The notes under the pieces are model-generated. The model searched no databases. It was not told where the DNA came from and was given only the letters and a program-made list of their open reading frames with translations. The position numbers and the translations under genes were made by a program. Below, piece after piece: positions 57,744 through 64,000 of a stretch of 64,000 nucleotides of DNA. The stretch's first letter is position 1; each line of letters begins with the position of its first letter. Where the stretch lies: NCBI RefSeq assembly GCF_921292975.1, contig NZ_CAKLCM010000002.1, positions 2,232,001 to 2,296,000 of the forward strand, in the 5' to 3' direction. Origin of the DNA: Vibrio hippocampi (GTDB lineage: Bacteria; Pseudomonadota; Gammaproteobacteria; Enterobacterales; Vibrionaceae).

Positions 57744-59027
57744 ATGAAACCGAAGCCTATGATTCGACTGATTTATACCCTTATTCTTGCTGTGGCTAGC
57801 CCAATTTTACTCTTGGGGTTATACAAAAAAAAACCAGGTAAACCCTCTGTAGGGTCTCGCTGGAAAGAGCATTTTGGCTGCACGCCTAAGCTCAGTAATC
57901 CCAACGCTCGCCCAGTGTGGATTCACGCGGTTTCCGTCGGCGAAGTGATTGCAATATCGCCTCTAATCCGCCAGTTGAAACAACAGCAACCAGAAACCAC
58001 GATTGTCCTTACCACCACCACACCAACCGGTGCCGAGCAAGCGAGTAAACTCGGTGAGTGGGTTGAACATCGCTATATGCCCATTGATTTTGGCTTTGCG
58101 GTCTCGGGTTTTATCAAAGCCATCCAACCTCAAGCACTGTACATCGTCGAAACTGAACTTTGGCCCAACACCTTACACAAGGTGGCGCAAGCAGGGATCC
58201 CTATTTCAGTCATCAATGCTCGACTTTCTGAGCGCTCATACCAACGTTACGCCAAGTTCCAATCCGTGTTTGATCTCGTTTCTAAAAATCTCACCACGCT
58301 ACTTTGCCAATATCAAGATGACGCCGAGCGCTTTATTCGCCTAGGAGTCGATGCTGAAAAAGTATTTGTGACGGGCTCGATTAAGTTTGATATCCAAGTT
58401 GACCCGACGGCACTAACCCAAGGACAAGCACTACGCCAACCAATCGGCCAACGCCCAGTTTGGATTGCAGCGAGTACCCATGAGGGTGAAGATCTGCCCA
58501 TTATAAAAGCTCATCAAACTCTTTTAAAATCGCACCCTAACGCGCTATTAATCCTAGTGCCTCGCCACCCTGAGCGCTTTAATGCTGTTGCAAACTTGGT
58601 AAGCCAACAAGGCTTAACTATCGTAACTCGCACCAGCGGAGAAACCATTACCCCAAACACCCAAGTCTATCTTGCCGATACGATGGGGGAGATGATGTCC
58701 ATGCTATCAGCGGCTGATATCTGCTTTATGGGCGGCAGTCTGCTTGGCGATAAGGTGGGTGGACATAACCTATTAGAACCGGCAGAGATCGGTATGCCTA
58801 TGCTAACCGGACCGAGTTACTTTAACTTTAAAGACATCAGTGAGCAGTTGATAGCACTTCGGGCGTGTCAGGTTGTAGAGACACCGGAAGCCATTGCGAA
58901 GGCGGTTGAAGGGTTGATTGATTCGGAGACGGATCGAATTGAGCAAGGTCGAAATGCGAAGGCGTTTGTGAGACAAAGTAAAGGAGCGGTTGGGAGGACG
59001 ATTGAGATTTTAGACAAAAGGGGCTAG
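57744..59027 (+). CDS. waaA: 3-deoxy-D-manno-octulosonic acid transferase
   Basis: Kdo transferase (GT30) that adds Kdo to lipid IVA, anchoring the LPS core. It has an N-terminal membrane segment, W-I-H-A-V-S-V-G-E-V, T-T-T-T-P-T-G, the donor-site E-T-E-L-W-P-N and F-M-G-G-S-L with G-G-H-N-L-L-E-P-A. The ATG at 57744 gives 427 residues; an ATG at 57759 (422 residues) is equally possible. The stop codon lies inside repeat locus D. Vibrios generally have a single-Kdo core, with kdkA adding phosphate, which fits the convergent kdkA here. Confidence 0.95.
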   Translation: MKPKPMIRLIYTLILAVASPILLLGLYKKKPGKPSVGSRWKEHFGCTPKLSNPNARPVWIHAVSVGEVIAISPLIRQLKQQQPETTIVLTTTTPTGAEQASKLGEWVEHRYMPIDFGFAVSGFIKAIQPQALYIVETELWPNTLHKVAQAGIPISVINARLSERSYQRYAKFQSVFDLVSKNLTTLLCQYQDDAERFIRLGVDAEKVFVTGSIKFDIQVDPTALTQGQALRQPIGQRPVWIAASTHEGEDLPIIKAHQTLLKSHPNALLILVPRHPERFNAVANLVSQQGLTIVTRTSGETITPNTQVYLADTMGEMMSMLSAADICFMGGSLLGDKVGGHNLLEPAEIGMPMLTGPSYFNFKDISEQLIALRACQVVETPEAIAKAVEGLIDSETDRIEQGRNAKAFVRQSKGAVGRTIEILDKRG

Positions 59028-59130
59028 ATTTTAGGGGCTAGGGGCTAGGGGCTAGGAAGTGATTTCGATATGAGCCTTTAAAAGTGGCAGGATCACCCCT
59101 AGATTCTAGGACCTAGCGCCTAGATTCTAA
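59021..59130. repeat. Heptamer-type TAGGGGC repeat, locus D (inverted arms)
   Basis: The left arm has GGGGCTAG units at 7-base period (59035-59057). The right arm has CCCCTAG, ACCTAG and GCCTAG on the opposite orientation (59097-59125). The arms are separated by about 40 bases. The element fills the whole 99-base space between convergent waaA and kdkA and runs into both stop codons. Compare locus B. Confidence 0.78.
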
Positions 59131-59828
59131 TAACTTACGGCTTCAAACAAAATGTTTAAGTCTTCTTCGCTGAATTTCGCGCCGCATTTATCACGTTCCT
59201 TATAAAACGAACGCTTAAGGCGGTCTAAATTGCCTTGTTTCCAATCATCGCCTGATTGTTGATAGCACTTGTCAAAGTCGATGATCCACACTTGCTGTTG
59301 GTCATCAATTAAGATGTTATGGATATTCAGATCAGTGTGGTTGACCTGAGCTTGATGCATTTTAGCGATCTCCTGCCCGATCTTTTGGTACATGCTGACT
59401 GGCAATGCTTGCTGCTGAATAATGCCGACCAAATCCTGTGCGTTGGGGATTTTTTCACTCAATAGATCGGCACGATAGAATAGACCAAACTTCACCGCTC
59501 GAGCTGCGATAGGTCTCGGAACATTAACGCCCGCCTCTCGCAAGCGAGTGAGTAGTTCAAATTCCATATAACTGCGGGTTTTCTCCCACTGAGTAAACCA
59601 ATACTGGTCTTCTACCAGTTTGCCAAACAGTCCCCCGCGGCGATAATGTCTTAGTGCAGCGGGCAGTTGTTGCGTGGCGACAAACCACGTTGTGCCGCGC
59701 CCCTGTGCACTGCCTAGCACTTTATCTTGCTGCTGCCAAAAAGCGACATCAAACACAGACTCAACGGGCTCGGTTAGTAGCGCTTTATCAAACCAATAAC
59801 AGGTTTGGTTGTGTTTATAGGTTTCCAT
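59127..59828 (-). CDS. kdkA: 3-deoxy-D-manno-octulosonic acid kinase
   Basis: Phosphorylates the single Kdo of the lipid A-Kdo core at O-4, as in Haemophilus and Vibrio. It is a kinase-like protein of 233 residues with the catalytic loop HTDLNIHNIL and the metal-binding IDFDK. An N-terminal RRGGLFGKL acts as a glycine loop. The ATG at 59828 has AAGGA nine bases upstream. The TTG at 59837 overlaps that spacer and is rejected. Confidence 0.93.
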   Translation of the reverse strand: METYKHNQTCYWFDKALLTEPVESVFDVAFWQQQDKVLGSAQGRGTTWFVATQQLPAALRHYRRGGLFGKLVEDQYWFTQWEKTRSYMEFELLTRLREAGVNVPRPIAARAVKFGLFYRADLLSEKIPNAQDLVGIIQQQALPVSMYQKIGQEIAKMHQAQVNHTDLNIHNILIDDQQQVWIIDFDKCYQQSGDDWKQGNLDRLKRSFYKERDKCGAKFSEEDLNILFEAVSY

Positions 59829-59954
59829 CGTCAGCAATCCTTATTCACCATTGATTCGGTCATCGGCTTTATTCAGCAAATCTTGGGCAATGATTTTACA
59901 TTCAAACCGTTGAGCTGCATAATTCTTACCACATAGATTTTGCTAGTTTAATAA

Positions 59955-60515
<561 letters not shown>

Positions 60516-60543
60516 CCTCTCAACTTTGCTTAGATAGCCATTT

Positions 60544-61470
60544 ATGAAATTCACTAAACTGCATTATTACAGTCAATCGGCTCTGTTAGCGCTTATTCCA
60601 AGGGTTCTGTTTCGCCATTGGGCGAACAAGCGACTGGCTGAGTATTCTCAACAAGAATCCAGCGATATCCAAACCCGAGTCGATTATTACAATAAGCTTG
60701 AGCAAACTTTTACCTTAGACAACGAAGCTATTGCGATTAAAGATTTTAAAAAGAATGGAGGAACTACCTATTTCCTCGATATGCTCAAAGTCATCAAGGG
60801 ATTCAACGCCAAGTTTCGCTTTCATGTCCTTAATGGCGACATTCAATTTATTCCCGAGCGTCCAAGCTTTCTCAAAAGTCGTCCCATCGCCGACAACAAC
60901 CAAAATGGTGTGGTATTAAAACTCAATGCCGTGCGTCACTTCAATTTTGTTGATGACAAGCGAGCTTTCAAGGATAAAAAGCCCATGGCGGTTTGGCGAG
61001 GCATCGGCAAGAAACGGCATCGACAAGTGGTGATCCAGCAATACTACCAACACCCTCTGTGTGATATTGGGCAGACCAAACCGATCAATGGCGATCCGTG
61101 GGAGAAAGGTTTTCTGTCCATCGAGCAACAACTCGAATACAAATATCTGGTTTCTATCGAAGGCAATGATGTCGCCAGTGGTCTAAAATGGGCCATGTCT
61201 TCTAACTCTTTAGTGCTGATGGCAAAACCCAAATTTGAGACTTGGTTTATGGAAGGTCGCCTTGAGCCCAATGTCCATTATGCGGAAGTCAAAGCCGATT
61301 ACTCCGATCTTATCGAGAAGATGGAATACTACAATGAGCATCCAGAAGCCGCCGAAGCGATTATTGCCAATGCGCATCAATGGGTCGATCAATTTAGAGA
61401 CCAAAAACGTGAGCGTCTTATCTCACTATTAGTCGCTAAAAAGTACTTTGAAAAATCGGGGCAAATGTAG
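60544..61470 (+). CDS. GT90 (CAP10-like) LPS glycosyltransferase
   Basis: Cytoplasmic glycosyltransferase of 308 residues with the CAP10/GT90 signature. Visible segments are A-V-W-R-G (about residue 148), Y-K-Y-L-V-S-I-E-G-N-D (about 199) and the following S-S-N-S-L-V-L. Bacterial members such as LpsA of Pasteurellaceae add hexoses to the LPS inner core, which fits this locus. It begins 28 bases after coaD. The sugar it adds cannot be told. It is followed 11 bases on by a lipid A acyltransferase gene. Confidence 0.85.
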   Translation: MKFTKLHYYSQSALLALIPRVLFRHWANKRLAEYSQQESSDIQTRVDYYNKLEQTFTLDNEAIAIKDFKKNGGTTYFLDMLKVIKGFNAKFRFHVLNGDIQFIPERPSFLKSRPIADNNQNGVVLKLNAVRHFNFVDDKRAFKDKKPMAVWRGIGKKRHRQVVIQQYYQHPLCDIGQTKPINGDPWEKGFLSIEQQLEYKYLVSIEGNDVASGLKWAMSSNSLVLMAKPKFETWFMEGRLEPNVHYAEVKADYSDLIEKMEYYNEHPEAAEAIIANAHQWVDQFRDQKRERLISLLVAKKYFEKSGQM

Positions 61471-61481
61471 GTTCTACCATT

Positions 61482-62429
61482 ATGAATAATAAATACGATC
61501 AGCCAGTGTTTTCACTTTCACTACTCAAACCACAAAACTGGGGAGTATGGCTGGGGTTTGGTTTGCTTGCCCTTGTAGTCAACCTACTGCCTTATGCGAT
61601 TTTGTCCAAGATGGGACAAGCCTTTGGTCGGCTGGGACTCAAATACGGCAAAAAGCGCGCTCATATTGTGCGCCGTAACCTAGAGCTTAGCTTTCCAGAG
61701 ATGTCTGATACTGAACGAGACCAGTTCATCGTTAAAAACTTTGCCAATACCGGCATGGCATTAATTGAAACTGGCATCACTTGGTTTTGGCCAACGTGGC
61801 GCTTTAAGCGCCTGATCGTCGAGCAAGACATCGACGCACTTAAACGTTGCAGTGAGAACAATAAAGGCGTGCTGCTGTGCTGCGTACATGCCCTCAATTT
61901 AGAAATCACCGCCCGAGCATTTGCGGTGCTAGGTTATGCTGGGTATGGCGCGTATCGTCCACATGCCAATCCCGCCTATAACTGGATTCAATATCGTGGT
62001 CGCACTCAAAATGGAAACAAGCTGATCGATCGTAAAGATCTCAAACAAATGATCAGAGTGCTTCGACAAGGGGGACGACTGTTTTACCTACCCGATCATG
62101 ACTACGGTCGAAATAAATCGGTCTTTGTGCCTTTCTTTGCGGTAAAAGAAGCCTGTACAACGACGGGAACCAGCATTCTCGCCTATACCAGTCGTTGCGC
62201 GATTATTCCAGGCTCAGGGTTTCGAAATGATGAGGGTAAGTACCAACTTATGGCCGATAAAACCATTGACGAACACTACCCACAAAAAGATGAACAAGCC
62301 GCAGCGGCGTATATGAATCAATATGTCGAAGAGACGATTCTTCGCGCTCCTGAACAATGGATGTGGTTACATAAAAGATTCAAGACGGCTAAAGATCCCA
62401 GCACCAAAAAAGGTAAGCTCTACCAATAA
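61482..62429 (+). CDS. Lipid A late acyltransferase (LpxL/LpxM family)
   Basis: Inner-membrane acyltransferase of the HtrB/MsbB family that adds a secondary acyl chain to Kdo-lipid A. The H-x4-E catalytic dyad is His136/Glu141 in HALNLE. One N-terminal membrane helix spans residues about 22-40. The acceptor-binding segments YLPDHDYG and the E-Q-W-M-W-L-H-K-R-F end are typical. It has 315 residues. Both LpxL and LpxM are possible; the acyl chain preference is not readable. Confidence 0.92.
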   Translation: MNNKYDQPVFSLSLLKPQNWGVWLGFGLLALVVNLLPYAILSKMGQAFGRLGLKYGKKRAHIVRRNLELSFPEMSDTERDQFIVKNFANTGMALIETGITWFWPTWRFKRLIVEQDIDALKRCSENNKGVLLCCVHALNLEITARAFAVLGYAGYGAYRPHANPAYNWIQYRGRTQNGNKLIDRKDLKQMIRVLRQGGRLFYLPDHDYGRNKSVFVPFFAVKEACTTTGTSILAYTSRCAIIPGSGFRNDEGKYQLMADKTIDEHYPQKDEQAAAAYMNQYVEETILRAPEQWMWLHKRFKTAKDPSTKKGKLYQ

Positions 62430-62486
62430 CCAAAGGTTATGGCTCATTCATTTAATTTTCACGACAACAATAAGATAGAGGAAGTT

Positions 62487-63464
62487 TTGTTAAATATTCT
62501 GATGGTCTATAACGGTGAACTGCCACCGACCACTTATGGCGGCACACAACGTGTTGTTTGGAGCTTGATCAAAGGATTAGCACAACTCAACCACAAAGTG
62601 TATTTGCTGACCAGCGAGCCGATCGATTCTCCGTGGGTAACTTGTATCCATCGAGACAAATCCAAGCCTTTAGAAGCACAAATACCAAGCTATATTGATG
62701 TTGTGCATTTCCAAAATAGCGGAAAAAGCGACAAACCTTACGTTATCACTCGTCATGGCAATAGTGCTGCTACCGACAAACACGACGCCAATACCATTTT
62801 TGTTTCTCACAAACATGCCTTAAATCATGGTGGTGAGGCGTATGTTCACAATGGTTTGGACTGGAGTGACTATCAACAACCGAACCTACAGATCGAGAAC
62901 CGAGATAACCGCTATCACTTTTTAGGTAAAGCAGCTTGGCGTATTAAGAACGTTCAAGGCGCCATCGACATTACCAAAAAGTCTGGTACCAAACTGGACG
63001 TATTAGGCGGCAGTCGATTAAATCTTAAAATGGGTTTTAGACTAACCCTCGACATGCATGTGAAATTTCACGGCATGGTTGGCAACGATCTAAAGTGTCA
63101 GGTTTTGCAGCGCTCAAAAGGACTGATCTTCCCGGTCACTTGGGAAGAACCTTTCGGTTTAGCCATTACCGAAAGCCTGTATATGGGTTGCCCAGTATAT
63201 AGCACGCCTTATGGTTCACTACCTGAGTTAATCACCAATGAGGTTGGTGTTCTATCCAACAAGGAAGACGAGTTAGTTGAGGCAGTGAAGCATGGCAACT
63301 TCTCACCTCGCCTGTGCCATGAATATGCGCGTGAATACTTTGATCACCTCAGCATGGCAAAAAGCTATATTGAGAAATATGAGCAAGCGATCGCACAGCA
63401 ACCTCTCAACCAGTTTTTATCGACACCGTTAGAAAAAAAGAAAGGGCTCACTTATATCAAGTAA
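62487..63464 (+). CDS. GT4-family glycosyltransferase
   Basis: GT-B glycosyltransferase, probably of the LPS core. The N-terminal loop N-G-E-L-P-P-T-T-Y-G-G-T-Q-R-V and the donor-site W-E-E-P-F-G-L-A-I-T-E-S-L near residue 230 place it in family GT4. The TTG at 62487 is chosen because AGAGGAAG lies just ahead and the product then starts directly at the Rossmann strand (325 residues). An ATG at 62439 would add 16 poorly conserved residues with a badly spaced ribosome site. The sugar is unknown. Confidence 0.85.
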   Translation: MLNILMVYNGELPPTTYGGTQRVVWSLIKGLAQLNHKVYLLTSEPIDSPWVTCIHRDKSKPLEAQIPSYIDVVHFQNSGKSDKPYVITRHGNSAATDKHDANTIFVSHKHALNHGGEAYVHNGLDWSDYQQPNLQIENRDNRYHFLGKAAWRIKNVQGAIDITKKSGTKLDVLGGSRLNLKMGFRLTLDMHVKFHGMVGNDLKCQVLQRSKGLIFPVTWEEPFGLAITESLYMGCPVYSTPYGSLPELITNEVGVLSNKEDELVEAVKHGNFSPRLCHEYAREYFDHLSMAKSYIEKYEQAIAQQPLNQFLSTPLEKKKGLTYIK

Positions 63465-63494
63465 TCGACAGATATAAATCCACGGATTGGAATC

Positions 63495-63548
63495 AAAAAG
63501 GTCGCAAGAGAACAACTATTGGGGTTCAGTTCAATTTGCGACCTTTTT
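63495..63548. terminator. Bidirectional terminator between two glycosyltransferase genes
   Basis: Perfect 13-bp arms AAAAAGGTCGCAA (63495-63507) and TTGCGACCTTTTT (63536-63548), with an inner GAAC/GTTC step. It lies between convergent GT4 genes. Confidence 0.88.
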
Positions 63549-63565
63549 ATTGATTTAGTGAGCGA

Positions 63566-64000
63566 TTACTGGCTCGCTTTACCAGCTCTCTTCATCTCAT
63601 AAACCTCAAGCAATTTTTGATAGTTTTGCTCAAGCACAATATCAACATCCATAGACAATGCCAGTTGACGACAGGTTTGACTAACCTCTGTGGTGCGCTT
63701 TTTGTCGGCCCAATAGATCATCGCCTGTGTCAGTTCATCGATATTGACATCACCACCAATGACCGTCGCCACTTGCTCATTCACCACCTCTTTCGCACCT
63801 GAGTTTTCAGTCAAAATCGCTGGCGTTCCGGATGCGATAGACTCAATCACGGTAAAGCCAAATGGTTCGTAGAGTGTTGGTAGGACATAGCAATCAGCAA
63901 GCGCAAAGAAGAGTTCTGGGCGCTTGTCTTCTCCTAAGAACTGACAAGAATCGGCAACACCCAATTGCTTGGCGTGCGCCTTGTACTCACCATCATGGGT
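63566..64000 (-). CDS. GT4/GT1-type glycosyltransferase, 5' end cut by window
   Basis: C-terminal part of a GT-B glycosyltransferase on the minus strand; the frame stays open to the window end, so the start lies outside. The donor-site segment P-T-L-Y-E-P-F-G-F-T-V-I-E-S-I-A-S-G-T-P is clear, followed by the usual E-N-S-G-A-K-E. About 145 residues are visible. It likely belongs to the LPS core cluster and is convergent with the preceding GT4 gene. Confidence 0.85.
   Translation of the reverse strand, partial: THDGEYKAHAKQLGVADSCQFLGEDKRPELFFALADCYVLPTLYEPFGFTVIESIASGTPAILTENSGAKEVVNEQVATVIGGDVNIDELTQAMIYWADKKRTTEVSQTCRQLALSMDVDIVLEQNYQKLLEVYEMKRAGKASQ

Overview
The window is a stretch of gammaproteobacterial chromosome, almost certainly from a Vibrio species. 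The gene order yrbG-kdsD-kdsC-lptCAB-rpoN-hpf-ptsN-rapZ-npr and priA-cytR-ftsN-hslVU-menA-rraA is typical of the class. Three genus-level markers narrow it down: an AphA quorum-sensing/virulence regulator, an ArgH fused to an acetyltransferase domain (the Vibrio/Moritella-type ArgHA), and an rfaD-linked surface polysaccharide region carrying a yjbEFGH-type operon. No rRNA, tRNA, insertion sequence, prophage or CRISPR array was seen. Coding density is high and every full-length gene looks intact. The genes at both window edges are cut.

Region 1 (1-9.1 kb, all + strand) is the envelope and nitrogen-PTS block: cation exchanger yrbG (5' end missing), Kdo synthesis (kdsD, kdsC), LPS transport (lptC, lptA, lptB), sigma-54 (rpoN), ribosome hibernation (hpf), PTS-Ntr (ptsN, npr), the RNA adaptor rapZ, and then the Mg2+ channel mgtE. 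Region 2 (9.2-17 kb) holds oxyR and the arginine pathway, argCBG and argHA on the minus strand and argE divergent, with ArgR-box candidates. Region 3 (17.1-28.2 kb) has ppc, aphA behind a long leader that looks like a Qrr sRNA target, the MetJ regulon (metF, metBL, metJ) with two clear phased met-box operators, a short malic enzyme and rpmE. Region 4 (28.4-36.6 kb) is the housekeeping run priA, cytR, ftsN, hslVU, menA and rraA, with a sigma-32-like promoter before hslV.

Region 5 (36.7-53.8 kb) is accessory and envelope-related. It contains a nonulosonic (sialic-type) acid module: a four-part CBS-NeuB-SAF-isomerase fusion, a CMP-sugar synthetase, and an orphan gene with the motifs of bacterial sialyltransferases. 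It continues with ugd and galE, then a sulfate-activation operon (SLC13-type transporter, cysD, cysC, a DHH phosphoesterase, cysN) in which the DHH gene sits between cysC and cysN, and then a yjbEFGH-like exopolysaccharide operon. Region 6 (54-64 kb) is the LPS inner-core locus: rfaD, waaF, a GtrB/GtrA-like pair, waaA, kdkA, coaD, a GT90 enzyme, a lipid A acyltransferase and two GT4-type glycosyltransferases (the last one partial).

Two dispersed intergenic repeat families stand out. One is a heptamer-period TAGGNGC element at four loci, which fills the whole gap between convergent gene pairs twice. The other is a CCCAAGTTACCTC/AAGATGC inverted-repeat element at three loci. There is also a decaying 16-bp tandem array starting at the mgtE stop codon, and a cluster of three short tandem duplications in front of hslV. 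The strongest candidates for something under-described are the nonulosonate module with its fused synthase and orphan transferase, the DHH gene inside the cys operon, and the heptamer repeat family.
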